In this document: piece after piece, positions 1 to 8,647 of the stretch
Layout of the letters: each line of letters begins with the position of its first letter
Position numbering within the stretch: position 1 is the first letter of the stretch
NCBI GenBank assembly: GCA_902512755.1
Contig: CABXKB010000010.1
Location: 1-53,714 of the forward strand
From: an uncultured Bacteroidota bacterium
Lineage (GTDB): Bacteria > Bacteroidota > Bacteroidia > Flavobacteriales > Flavobacteriaceae
Reading direction: 5' to 3'
Length of the DNA: 53,714 nucleotides
Notes under the pieces: generated by a model
Told to the model about the DNA's origin: nothing
Database searches by the model: none
The model's input: only the letters and a program-made list of their open reading frames with translations
Position numbers and translations under genes: made by a program

Positions 1-2328
1 AATACAGTTTCTTCTACACAGCTAGTAACAGTTTCAGATACTATAGCACCATTAAATAATTCTCCTGCAGACATCATTGTAAATACTGATTTGAACGATT
101 GTACTGCTTCGGGAGTTGTTTTAGGAATTCCTATCTCAAGTGATAATTGTACAGTTGCTTCAGTAACAAATAATGCTCCTCTAATTTTTCCAATTGGGAC
201 AACGACTGTAACATGGATAGTTACAGATTCTGCGAGTAACACTTCACTATCATATCAAACTATTACAGTTATTGATAATTCACCACCAACTCTTACACCA
301 CCTCCTGATGTAGTTTCAGATTCTTGTGCTATTGTTTTAGGAATACCTTCAATCACTGATAATTGTAATTTCACTTATACAAATAACGCTCCTGACAGTT
401 TTTCAACTGGAACAACTACCGTAACTTGGACTGCTAGTGATACATTTGGTAATACTGTATCAGCAACACAATTAATTACATTTTCTGATGCTACTGATCC
501 CACGATAAAGATACAAGATGGGGACATCAATATTTCTGCTGATTTAGGCTCTTGTTTTGCATCTGGAGTTGATTTAGGTTCTGTTGTTATAAACGATGAT
601 TGTGGGATAAGCTCTCAATCAAATGATGCCCCTTTACAATTTCCAATTGGAACTATAATTGTTACTTATACAGTTACTGACACCTTTGGAAATGTGTCAT
701 CAGCAACTCAGACCATTACAGTAGTTGATAATGAACCTCCTGTAGCTAGAGCAAACGATATTTCTGTCAGCCTAAATGCAGATGGAGAAATTGTAATACC
801 ATGGAACACAATAGATAACAGAAGCACAGATAATTGTGTTATTAAAAGTTATAGTATTTTTTCACTCGAATCAGAACAATTTTTTGTGAACCAAACAGAA
901 ATTACAGATGAACAAAGAAGAGCCGAGCTTATTTCTCAAAAAAGCTCAAATTTAAATTTTTACATGAAGATTTTAAATTGTGCAAACATTGGTAACCAGA
1001 ATATAATATACACTGTTACAGATAGCTCAGGTAATACAGCGTCTACAACTGTAAACTTAATAGTAAATGACAACTTAAATTTTTGTAATAACGATTTAGA
1101 GGATTCAGATTCTGACAGTAACGACACAGATTCCCTAGACTCTGATGGAGATGGTGTTTCTGATGACAATGACGCCTTTCCTTTAGATCCCAATGAATGG
1201 TTTGATACAGACGATGATGGGACAGGGAATAATGCTGATTTAGATGATGATGGTGATGGATTCAGTGATGTTTTAGAAATTCAATCTGAAACGGATCCTT
1301 TGAATATAAATGAATTTCCAGAAGATACAGATAATGATGGTATAATAAATTTACTTGACCCTGATGATGATAATGATGGGTTTAGTGATGAATTAGAGGA
1401 TGAAGTTGGCACAGATAGTTTAGAACTCAATAGTTTTCCAATTGATACTGACCTTGATCTAATAATTGACTATTTTGACGATGACGATGATAATGATGGT
1501 CAGAGTGATGAAGATGAAATTGAATGTGGATCAGACCCACTTAATAATATTGATATTGCTGAAGATACAGACAATAATGGAATTCCTAATTGTTTAGATT
1601 CAGATGATGATGGAGACGGATTTGATGATCAAGTTGAGATTTTTTATAATACAGACCGCTTAAATGTTCTAGAATTTCCAAATCTAGATGAAGATGGTGA
1701 TGGTGTGCCATTTTCTCTTGGATTTCCGCTATCATATAGTGACAATTGCCCTAAAATCCCTAATCCAGATCAGTCTGATATAGACGAAGATGGTTTTGGA
1801 GACCTGTGTGACAATTGTCCTGAAAATTTCAATCCCAAACAAGAAAATTATGATAGCGATGAAAAAGGTGATTTATGTGATGATGATGATGATAATGATG
1901 GGCAATCTGATGAAGATGAAATTGCCTGTGGATCTGATCCTAAAGATGAAACTTCGCTCAGTCCAGATTTTGATGGAGATGGGATTTTAGATTGTTTTGA
2001 TTTGGATAATGATAACGATGGTATAGAAGATTCGATTGATCTTAATCCATCGAGCTTTGATGATTTATTGATTAGTCAATATGTTTCCGATAATGGTGAT
2101 GGAATTAACGATCAATTTATAATATTAAAAATCGGCAACTATTCTAATAGCCTATTGTCGATTTATACCCGAAGTGGTATCCTAGTCTACTCAAAACGAA
2201 ACTATCAAAATAATTGGCCAGCTGATGCAGAAGGTAAAGAATTACCTGCGGGTAGTTATTTTTTCAGATTAGATTTAGAACAAAATGGAAATATAGATCA
2301 TCAAGGATGGCTTTATTTGACGCGTTAA
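1..2328 (+). CDS. Secreted HYR / thrombospondin type 3 repeat protein with T9SS type B (CHU_C) C-terminal domain, 5' partial
   Basis: The frame is open from base 1, so the gene starts outside the window; the TTG at 91 is not a real start. About four HYR-like Ig modules come first, each with a Cys pair and phrases such as PIGTTTVTW and VTDTFGN (to about codon 365 of the visible part). An Asp-rich calcium-binding thrombospondin type 3 tract follows (DSDGDGVSDDND, DDDDDNDGQSDEDE twice). The last 85 or so residues form a CHU_C/gliding-motility C-terminal domain (SDNGDGINDQF, YQNNWPA, LPAGSYFFRLDL, GWLYLTR). By family knowledge this is a type IX secretion substrate that ends up on the cell surface. 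The two DNDGQSDEDE blocks (about 1478 and 1879) are diverged internal repeats. The ligand or function is unknown. No SprF-like partner lies downstream; one could lie upstream of the window. Confidence 0.9.
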   Translation, partial: NTVSSTQLVTVSDTIAPLNNSPADIIVNTDLNDCTASGVVLGIPISSDNCTVASVTNNAPLIFPIGTTTVTWIVTDSASNTSLSYQTITVIDNSPPTLTPPPDVVSDSCAIVLGIPSITDNCNFTYTNNAPDSFSTGTTTVTWTASDTFGNTVSATQLITFSDATDPTIKIQDGDINISADLGSCFASGVDLGSVVINDDCGISSQSNDAPLQFPIGTIIVTYTVTDTFGNVSSATQTITVVDNEPPVARANDISVSLNADGEIVIPWNTIDNRSTDNCVIKSYSIFSLESEQFFVNQTEITDEQRRAELISQKSSNLNFYMKILNCANIGNQNIIYTVTDSSGNTASTTVNLIVNDNLNFCNNDLEDSDSDSNDTDSLDSDGDGVSDDNDAFPLDPNEWFDTDDDGTGNNADLDDDGDGFSDVLEIQSETDPLNINEFPEDTDNDGIINLLDPDDDNDGFSDELEDEVGTDSLELNSFPIDTDLDLIIDYFDDDDDNDGQSDEDEIECGSDPLNNIDIAEDTDNNGIPNCLDSDDDGDGFDDQVEIFYNTDRLNVLEFPNLDEDGDGVPFSLGFPLSYSDNCPKIPNPDQSDIDEDGFGDLCDNCPENFNPKQENYDSDEKGDLCDDDDDNDGQSDEDEIACGSDPKDETSLSPDFDGDGILDCFDLDNDNDGIEDSIDLNPSSFDDLLISQYVSDNGDGINDQFIILKIGNYSNSLLSIYTRSGILVYSKRNYQNNWPADAEGKELPAGSYFFRLDLEQNGNIDHQGWLYLTR

Positions 2329-3245
2329 GATTCGCTTAACACTTTTTCAATTAATTTTCTTGTATTAATAGATCCTTGGTTTCTTGAAATCGTATTTCCA
2401 AAAAACTCCACACCAGCATAAGTAAAATCTGGAGCACCTTTTAGTATAGAGAACATTCTTTTAAAGTCTGTAGTTGTTTCCTCACCCTTTTTATCGAAAC
2501 TTTCTGATTTGGCACTAATTGCTCGAATATAGGGACCCAGTAGTTTAAAGCCTTTGTAGGGGTCGGGATAAAATGTGTCTGGATTTCTTTCTAAAATCCA
2601 ATTTGTAAAGTCCCCTAGGATCCCCACATTTTTTAGATTCACACCTTTCATAAGGGCGATCATCCAATTTGGATCAGAAGAATATCCATTGTGATTTTCT
2701 ATCAGCAGATCTAAACCTTTTGATGCTGCATATTTTCCTAATTTTCGAACACCCTCAATTGCATAATTAAGTTTTTCTTGATGGGGTATTGTTATGTAGT
2801 CCCCACAAACATTTCTAACGGCTTTGCAGTTTAGTTTAGATGCAATATCAATCCAATACATATAAGTAGCTATTGCATCTTTACGTTTTTTAGGATCTTT
2901 ATCTCCAATATCTCCTTTACCCCCCGTTAGCATTATAGCACTTTTAACCCCGGCTAATTCCATAGCATTATTTATACTATTTATATAGTGTTGATCTAGA
3001 TTCGGAGGAAAATGAAACATTTCATGATCGATATGATCAAAACCTAAGGACTTAGCTACTTGAGGAAAATCAAGTAAATCAATATTTAAGGGATCTATAC
3101 CTCCATAGCCGGATCTTATTAGTGACCAAGGCGTAAGGGTAATTTTAATATTTGGATTATTAAATATTTCTTTATCAAAAGACCATAAACTTATTATTCC
3201 AATTGTACTTAAGGTGGTTTTAGAAATAAATTTTCTACGCTTCAT
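2325..3245 (-). CDS. Exported sugar phosphate isomerase/epimerase-like TIM-barrel protein
   Basis: This 306-residue protein belongs to the xylose isomerase-like TIM barrel (AP endonuclease 2) superfamily. The start at 3245 is preferred over the in-frame ATG at 3302, because the shorter form begins MKRRKFISKTTLSTIG, a twin-Arg-like export signal, and leaves 10 bases after the upstream stop. Candidate metal ligands are Glu in LLIENHNGY, Asp in GILGDFTNW and Glu in AGVEFFGN. The usual histidine of the DxxH motif is replaced (GDFTNW), so the chemistry could differ from classical isomerases. It lies directly downstream of the CotH gene on the same strand, probably one operon. Its stop codon overlaps the stop of the convergent HYR gene. 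The substrate is unknown; a ketose or keto-sugar isomerisation/epimerisation in the periplasm is an inference. Confidence 0.8.
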   Translation of the reverse strand: MKRRKFISKTTLSTIGIISLWSFDKEIFNNPNIKITLTPWSLIRSGYGGIDPLNIDLLDFPQVAKSLGFDHIDHEMFHFPPNLDQHYINSINNAMELAGVKSAIMLTGGKGDIGDKDPKKRKDAIATYMYWIDIASKLNCKAVRNVCGDYITIPHQEKLNYAIEGVRKLGKYAASKGLDLLIENHNGYSSDPNWMIALMKGVNLKNVGILGDFTNWILERNPDTFYPDPYKGFKLLGPYIRAISAKSESFDKKGEETTTDFKRMFSILKGAPDFTYAGVEFFGNTISRNQGSINTRKLIEKVLSES

Positions 3246-3255
3246 ATAAAATTTT

Positions 3256-4620
3256 CTACAGTGAATTGATCTCATTATCCATCCAAGAAAGTCTTTTTTC
3301 AATCCATTCTTTTAGGTAGTCAATTTCCTCGGAATATTTATTGCCTATAAAGCTGTTAGGCCAAATATATTTACCTAAAATCAACCATTTTCCAAAATTT
3401 CTGGTAGAGGCATCACTTTTTTCTAATTCAAGTTTTAAGTTGTCAACAGTGTTAATTATGAATTCATTAGAAAATTCATTTGCTCTTAAAAAGGACCATC
3501 TCTCTTTAAGTGATGAGACATATCCTGGATCCTCTAATAATCTTTTCCACCAGAAAGGAACGTGCATTCCATCTTGAGGGCAGAGTTCATTAAAATTGAA
3601 TGCCCAGCCAGATGTTAATTCTCCTCCACAATAATTTGCATTTCCAAATGCAATGTTAAAATCCCAGATAGGGCCCATATTTAGTTTTCCTCCTTTATCT
3701 TTATTCATAAAGGTGCTGATTCTGTAACCATCAATATTTCTTGATATTTCATTTAAAATAAAAAAATCAATGAAGGTATCAACATTAATAAATTGTCTGT
3801 AGCCATCTTCCAATGATTTAAAATCTTCTGATGCTAAGGCATTCTCAAATCCTTGCATGTAATTTTGAATATATTGTTTTTGATTATTTGAAATGTCATC
3901 ATTCTTAGGATACTCGTATAGAAAAACAGGATTTTTATTTAATCCTTTGATTCCCCCAGAGGTATATTCGGACATAAATGCAATATCTGAATTAAAAGAA
4001 TCTCCATCACCTGTAGGTTTATCAATTTTAATAATATACCCTCCTGAGATATTTTCAGCTTTATTTTTACTTATGTCTACTCTGTTTTTATCTCTTTTTA
4101 TTTTTTCCATTAAAACATAAACTCCTAAAAATTGATTGTTTATATCTAGATTATAGAATTTTGTTTTTGTTGCATATCGATCAATTTGGTTTGATAAATT
4201 ATAGATTAAAACATTTCTAATAAGTGACTTGTCACTATATGGGCCATAAAGAATCCAATCTTCCTCTTCTGGGTATCCTGCAAGGGATACGTTTAAATCC
4301 TCACCCGCTTCATCCCAAGTTTCAAAACCATATGATTTTTTATCAAAAAATTGAGATGAAGACCCTCTGATTTCAATTCCTATATTATGTTCTTCTATCT
4401 TTTCATCACCTTGAAAAATTTCTAAAAATCCTTTAATTTTTGGCTCATCAACAATTTCTTTTGAATAGGTATTAATTTTTATGCGGGGTAGTGGTGGAAA
4501 TTCTACAATAGTAGTCTCATCAATACTTAATTCTGGTGGTGGAACATATTCTTCAACATTATCCCAAGTACTACATTTTGTAAATACAAGTAATAAAATT
4601 AAGGGTAAATTTTTTTTCAT
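3256..4620 (-). CDS. CotH-family (CotH kinase-like) putative lipoprotein
   Basis: The 454-residue protein starts with a short hydrophobic signal ending in a Cys at 16 (LVFTKC), a loose lipobox, so it is probably a surface or periplasmic lipoprotein. The CotH fold is recognised from IEIRGSSSQFFDKKSYGFE, the DKSLIRN segment, LGVYVLMEKIKRDKNRVDI and GPIWDFNIAFGN. Known CotH proteins are atypical protein kinases (spore coat CotH phosphorylates CotB/CotG), and the WDF motif corresponds to their metal-binding DFD. Here the third residue is Asn (DFN), so catalysis cannot be assumed. Bacteroidota carry many CotH lipoproteins of unknown target. It is upstream of, and probably co-transcribed with, the isomerase-like gene. 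No Bacteroidota-type promoter was recognised in the 116 bases shared with the divergent gene at 4737. Confidence 0.85.
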   Translation of the reverse strand: MKKNLPLILLLVFTKCSTWDNVEEYVPPPELSIDETTIVEFPPLPRIKINTYSKEIVDEPKIKGFLEIFQGDEKIEEHNIGIEIRGSSSQFFDKKSYGFETWDEAGEDLNVSLAGYPEEEDWILYGPYSDKSLIRNVLIYNLSNQIDRYATKTKFYNLDINNQFLGVYVLMEKIKRDKNRVDISKNKAENISGGYIIKIDKPTGDGDSFNSDIAFMSEYTSGGIKGLNKNPVFLYEYPKNDDISNNQKQYIQNYMQGFENALASEDFKSLEDGYRQFINVDTFIDFFILNEISRNIDGYRISTFMNKDKGGKLNMGPIWDFNIAFGNANYCGGELTSGWAFNFNELCPQDGMHVPFWWKRLLEDPGYVSSLKERWSFLRANEFSNEFIINTVDNLKLELEKSDASTRNFGKWLILGKYIWPNSFIGNKYSEEIDYLKEWIEKRLSWMDNEINSL

Positions 4621-4736
4621 GGTTTATGGTTAATGATTCATTGAATGAAATATAATAAATTTAATTATACTTAATTAATATTAAGTTTTATAGAAAGGAT
4701 CTCTATATTTTCTATATTGAAACTTAAATAAAAAAG

Positions 4737-5561
4737 ATGCCTTTACTACTTTTTGCATTATCCTTTATGAGTATATTTTCAATTTTTGAAAATACTTTAG
4801 GGGTAGTTTCATATAATATTCGTTATGATAATTCTCAAGATGGAGAAAATCAATGGGATATTAGAAAAGAAACTTTAGCTTCTTATCTTTTGAAAAGTTC
4901 GCCTGATTTAATTGGCATGCAAGAAGTCCTTAACAACCAACTAGCCGACCTTTCAAACTCCTTGAAAGAATATAAATATGTAGGAGTAGGTCGTGAGGAT
5001 GGAAAAACTAAAGGGGAATATAGCCCTATATTTTATAGAAAGTCAAAATTAAAAGTATTAATGTCTTCCACTTTTTGGTTGTCTGAGACCCCTGATAAAA
5101 TCTCATTGGGATGGGACGCAGCTTTAGAACGGATCTGTACGTATGCTCTATTTATAGACCGTAAATCAAAAAAACAATTTTGGGTATTTAATACTCATTT
5201 TGACCATTTAGGGGAAATAGCTAGATCTGAATCAGTCAATCTTATTTTAGAACAAATTTCAATTCTTAATGTTAATGATTATCCAATACTTATTACGGGA
5301 GATTTAAATTTAACTCCAGAAACTTTGCCTATTAAAAAATTCCAATCAAATTTTAATGACGTGTTAAGTGATCTTAATGTAAATGATCCAAAATATGGAA
5401 CCTTTAATGGTTTTGATATATCTAAAAATGCTAACAGGAGAATTGACTATATATTTCAAAAAGGATTTAGAATCCTAAGCGCTGAACATTTATGGATAAA
5501 AACGCCAAAAGGCTTATGGGCATCTGATCATCATCCGGTTTATTTAAAATGTTCCTTTTAA
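4737..5561 (+). CDS. Secreted endonuclease/exonuclease/phosphatase-family hydrolase
   Basis: A 274-residue EEP-superfamily protein (DNase I/inositol phosphatase fold). Visible signatures are SYNIRYD (Asn27), GMQEVL (metal-binding Glu63), NTHFDHLG (His154), TGDLNLTP (Asp189, Asn191), RRIDYIF (Asp237) and the terminal SDHHPVYL (Asp264, His265). All catalytic positions of the family are present. The N terminus is hydrophobic, consistent with export. The ATG follows an A-rich stretch typical of Bacteroidota starts. Members of this subgroup act on phosphodiesters or phosphomonoesters of sugars, lipids or nucleic acids; the real substrate cannot be read from sequence. It opens a plus-strand run ending with the fucosidase/sulfatase genes, so it may act on a phosphorylated or nucleotide-containing nutrient taken up with them. 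Confidence 0.85.
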   Translation: MPLLLFALSFMSIFSIFENTLGVVSYNIRYDNSQDGENQWDIRKETLASYLLKSSPDLIGMQEVLNNQLADLSNSLKEYKYVGVGREDGKTKGEYSPIFYRKSKLKVLMSSTFWLSETPDKISLGWDAALERICTYALFIDRKSKKQFWVFNTHFDHLGEIARSESVNLILEQISILNVNDYPILITGDLNLTPETLPIKKFQSNFNDVLSDLNVNDPKYGTFNGFDISKNANRRIDYIFQKGFRILSAEHLWIKTPKGLWASDHHPVYLKCSF

Positions 5562-5589
5562 CAGACTTTTTACATATTATTAAATAACT

Positions 5590-5612
5590 TGTTTTTATAT
5601 TGTATAAAAACA
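5590..5612 (+). repeat. Perfect 10-bp inverted repeat just upstream of the DUF2911 gene
   Basis: The arms TGTTTTTATA (5590-5599) and TATAAAAACA (5603-5612) are exact reverse complements separated by three bases. The right arm ends five bases before the chosen ATG at 5618. It could be an operator, a weak hairpin in the leader or the 3' end of the upstream transcript. No T-tract follows, so a standard terminator is unlikely. Confidence 0.6.
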
Positions 5613-5617
5613 TATTT

Positions 5618-6148
5618 ATGAAAAACTTAATTATCTCAATTTTAACTCTATTTATTGTAAACTTAATACAAGCTCAGGAATTTAAAGGACTAGACAAAAG
5701 TCCCTTGGATATGATTGAATTTCCAGAAAATCGGGGAGAAAAAAAATGGGCTAGAATATTATATAGTCGTCCTCAACTTAAGGGGAGAGCATATGAATCT
5801 TTAGTTCCAAATGGGAAGATATGGAGAATGGGTGCTAACGAGTCAACAGAATTGACACTTTTCATTCCCATGAAAGTTTCAGGAACTACAATAGATGCTG
5901 GGTCTTATACTATGTATGCTATTCCTTCAGAGGGACAAATGACTCTTATAATTAATAAAGCTACTCATGTTTGGGGAGCATATAGTTATAATAAAGATCT
6001 TGATGTAACGAGAGTTTCAGTGCCAACAACTAAAGCAGATGATTCACTTGAAGCTTTCTCCATGATTTTTAAGAAAAGTGGTGATAGTGAAATTGACCTT
6101 CACTTTGGGTGGGGTAAATTTAGAGGGATGTTGAAATTTACTTTATAA
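5618..6148 (+). CDS. DUF2911 family exported protein
   Basis: A 176-residue DUF2911 protein. It has the hallmark segments RILYSRPQLKGR, GKIWRMGANESTEL, GSYTMYAIP and NKATHVWGAYSYN. The start at 5618 (MKNLIISILTLFIVNLIQAQ) gives a clean Sec signal peptide with cleavage after QAQ or nearby. The in-frame ATG at 5600 would place the start inside the inverted repeat and add charged residues, so it is rejected. DUF2911 proteins are common in Bacteroidota and have no established biochemical role. This one sits between the EEP hydrolase (56 bases upstream) and the first fucosidase (56 bases downstream) on the same strand, which hints at co-expression but does not define a function. Confidence 0.9.
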   Translation: MKNLIISILTLFIVNLIQAQEFKGLDKSPLDMIEFPENRGEKKWARILYSRPQLKGRAYESLVPNGKIWRMGANESTELTLFIPMKVSGTTIDAGSYTMYAIPSEGQMTLIINKATHVWGAYSYNKDLDVTRVSVPTTKADDSLEAFSMIFKKSGDSEIDLHFGWGKFRGMLKFTL

Positions 6149-6204
6149 TATTGAAAATTTTCATTTTACTTCATTTATCAAAATTTGATTAATAAAATTT
6201 AACT

Positions 6205-7539
6205 ATGAGACTTTCACTTCATTATATTTTTCTTTTAACTTTTCTTTTTTCTTTTTCATTAGATGCTCAAGAATATCAACCATCTCCTGAAAATCTTGAG
6301 GCTAGAGATTGGTTTCAAGATGCTAGATTTGGGCTTTTTGTCCACTGGGGTGTCTACAGTGTTTTAGGTGATGGAGAATGGGTAATGAATAATCAAAATA
6401 TCAGTATTGAAGAATATGAAAAACTCCCTCAATTTTTTAATCCTATCGATTTTGATCCAAAAGAATGGGTTTCTATGGCTAAGGATGCTGGAATGAAATA
6501 TATTACTATTACTAGTCGACATCATGATGGATTTTCTATGTTTGATTCAAAGGTTACCGATTACAATATAGTTGATGCAACACCTTATGGAAAAGATATA
6601 ATTAAAATGTTAGCTGAAGAATGTCGTAAACAAAATATTAAGTTATTTTTCTATTATTCTTTATTAGATTGGAATCGGGATGACTATTTTCCTAGGGGAA
6701 GAACAGGAAACGGAATACTCGGTCGTGGAGAGGGAGAGTGGGAAGATTATATCGTCTTTATGAAATCCCAATTAAAAGAATTACTTACAAATTATGGAGA
6801 AATTGGTGGGATTTGGTTAGATGGTCACTGGGATCAAAAAGAATGGGATGGGAAAAAATTTGGAGGACTTAGAGTTAATTGGCATTATGATGAAATCTAT
6901 GGAATGATACACAAGATACAGCCTCAAGCTCTTATTGGTAATAATCACCATATCGGAGTAATAGATGGTGAAGACTTTCAAATGTTTGAAAAAGATTTAC
7001 CAGGAAATAATTCGACAGGATGGGGTACACCTGCAGACCAAATAGGTACTGTGCCTCTGGAAGTTTGTGAAACAATTAATGGTTCCTGGGGGTTTAATTT
7101 GCAAGACAGAAAACTTAAGTCTGATAAAGAACTAATCCACTATTTAATTAAAGCAGCGGGTTACGGGAGTAATATGCTTCTGAATGTTGGTCCTATGCCT
7201 AACGGAAAAATTCAACCAAAACATCAATCCTCTTTAAAAGCGATTGGAAATTGGTTAAAGCAAAATGGTAAAACAATTTATGGTACACGAAAAGGGCCAA
7301 TTCCCCCAAACGACGATTATGTTTCAACTCAAAAAGAAAAAACAGTTTACCTTCATCTTCTGAATCCAGAAATAGAGATGATTCATGCGCAACAAGTTCC
7401 AGTTAGAATTAAGGGAATTTTTGACATGAAAACTAAGACCAAATTAGCATACAGGAATGATAGATATGGCTTGGCAATTGATGTTTCTGAACTTTCAAAA
7501 GATGAGATAGATACTGTAATTAGAATTGAATTGAAATGA
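6205..7539 (+). CDS. Alpha-L-fucosidase, GH29 (first copy)
   Basis: A 444-residue glycoside hydrolase family 29 enzyme that would release terminal alpha-L-fucose with retention of configuration. It has a signal peptide (cleavage near LDAQ, residue 22), the N-terminal substrate-binding segments FGLFVHWGVYS (His47) and SRHHDGFSMF (His106/107), and the nucleophile Asp206 in GGIWLDGHWD. The CETINGSWGF segment (Glu288) is where the acid/base of several GH29 enzymes lies; that assignment is inferred. There is no carbohydrate-binding appendage. Its stop overlaps the start of the next gene (7536-7539, ATGA), so translation is probably coupled with the membrane acyltransferase. By neighbourhood it acts in the periplasm on fucose-containing oligosaccharides whose sulfates are removed by the sulfatase at 10104. 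Confidence 0.95.
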   Translation: MRLSLHYIFLLTFLFSFSLDAQEYQPSPENLEARDWFQDARFGLFVHWGVYSVLGDGEWVMNNQNISIEEYEKLPQFFNPIDFDPKEWVSMAKDAGMKYITITSRHHDGFSMFDSKVTDYNIVDATPYGKDIIKMLAEECRKQNIKLFFYYSLLDWNRDDYFPRGRTGNGILGRGEGEWEDYIVFMKSQLKELLTNYGEIGGIWLDGHWDQKEWDGKKFGGLRVNWHYDEIYGMIHKIQPQALIGNNHHIGVIDGEDFQMFEKDLPGNNSTGWGTPADQIGTVPLEVCETINGSWGFNLQDRKLKSDKELIHYLIKAAGYGSNMLLNVGPMPNGKIQPKHQSSLKAIGNWLKQNGKTIYGTRKGPIPPNDDYVSTQKEKTVYLHLLNPEIEMIHAQQVPVRIKGIFDMKTKTKLAYRNDRYGLAIDVSELSKDEIDTVIRIELK

Positions 7540-8630
7540 GATCAACAAAACTTGAAAATCGTTTAGACTCAATCGATTTTTTTAGAGGATTTGTGATGTT
7601 CTTACTTATTGCAGAGTTTGCCCATGTTTTTGAGGTACTGATGGAGTCAGGAAGCGAAAATTTAACTGCCACTATTAATTTTCTTTTTCATCATGCAAAA
7701 TGGGAAGGTTTACATTTTTGGGATTTAGTTCAACCCTTTTTTATGTTTATTGTTGGGGTTTCTATTCCTCTTTCATATGTCAATCGAAAGAAAAAAGGAG
7801 ATTCTGAAAAGCAGATTCGAAATCACGCATTTCGAAGATCATTTTTATTATTATTTTTTGGATGGGTATATTATTGTGTTGGACCTGAAAAAATCGTTTT
7901 TCAGTTTGATAATGTATTGGCTCAATTATCATTTACCTACCTAATATCTTTTCTGCTATTAAAACAATCATTTAGCATACAGATAATGGCTAGCTTAAGT
8001 TTTATAATGATTTCAGATTTATTATATCGTTTTTTTCCAGTAGTTGGATTTGACCAAGCATTTGTTGCTGGAGAAAACTTTGGAGCTTGGTTTAATATTT
8101 TTATCTCAGGATATGAATACGGAGGCCATTGGGCAGCATTTAATGCTATTCCTACAACGTCTCATACTCTATGGGGCGTTATTGCAGGCAGATGGTTGAT
8201 GAGTAATACTAATCATGAAAAAAAGTTAAGGCGTCTTCTGGGAGCAGCTTTTCTAGCACTTATTTTAGGTTATAGTACTGCATTTTTTACCCCAGTAATA
8301 AAACGGATATCAACTACCTCTTTTGTACTGCTTTCTGGGGGATGGACTTTTTTAGCATTAGCATTTTGTTATTGGCTAATTGATGTAAAACAAGTAATCA
8401 AAAAAATATTTGTGTTTAGGGTTGTAGGAGTCAATCCACTATTTATTTATCTTTTTGCTTCACTTGGTGGAGGTGGTTTAATCCTTAAAATTATAAAACC
8501 TTTTTCAAGCAGTCTCATTTCGAGATTTTCTCCTTGGATTGCAGACTTAATTTCAGGTTTTGTAGTGCTTTTTGGCTTATGGTATATCTGTTATTGGCTC
8601 TATAAAAAAGGAATTTTCATTAAAATTTAA
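7536..8630 (+). CDS. HGSNAT/DUF5009-type multi-pass membrane acyltransferase-like protein
   Basis: A 364-residue protein with about ten hydrophobic segments, related to heparan-alpha-glucosaminide N-acetyltransferase/NagX/DUF5009 proteins. The N-terminal motif SIDFFRGFVM and the segment HAKWEGLHFWDLVQPFFMF (His53) match the family. In human HGSNAT a conserved His is proposed to carry the acetyl group across the membrane from cytoplasmic acetyl-CoA; whether His53 is the same residue needs an alignment. Embedded between two GH29 genes and overlapping the first by four bases, it probably modifies or exports a group on a periplasmic sugar during degradation. Alternatively, it could be a transporter for a sugar product, as DUF5009 biochemistry in Bacteroidota is poorly known. 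Confidence 0.8.
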   Translation: MRSTKLENRLDSIDFFRGFVMFLLIAEFAHVFEVLMESGSENLTATINFLFHHAKWEGLHFWDLVQPFFMFIVGVSIPLSYVNRKKKGDSEKQIRNHAFRRSFLLLFFGWVYYCVGPEKIVFQFDNVLAQLSFTYLISFLLLKQSFSIQIMASLSFIMISDLLYRFFPVVGFDQAFVAGENFGAWFNIFISGYEYGGHWAAFNAIPTTSHTLWGVIAGRWLMSNTNHEKKLRRLLGAAFLALILGYSTAFFTPVIKRISTTSFVLLSGGWTFLALAFCYWLIDVKQVIKKIFVFRVVGVNPLFIYLFASLGGGGLILKIIKPFSSSLISRFSPWIADLISGFVVLFGLWYICYWLYKKGIFIKI

Positions 8631-8647
8631 GTTTAAATCAATTTAGT

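Noticed and set aside
960-1193. Minus-strand open frame of 77 codons rich in Ser/Glu
   Set aside because: It is the complement of the Asp/Ser-rich repeat tract of the surface protein; composition mirrors the plus frame and no family is recognised.
1100-2050. Repetitive GATGATGATG sequence resembling a minisatellite or CRISPR-like array
   Set aside because: The repeats are codon-level Asp-rich thrombospondin type 3 loops in an intact reading frame with no regular spacer length.
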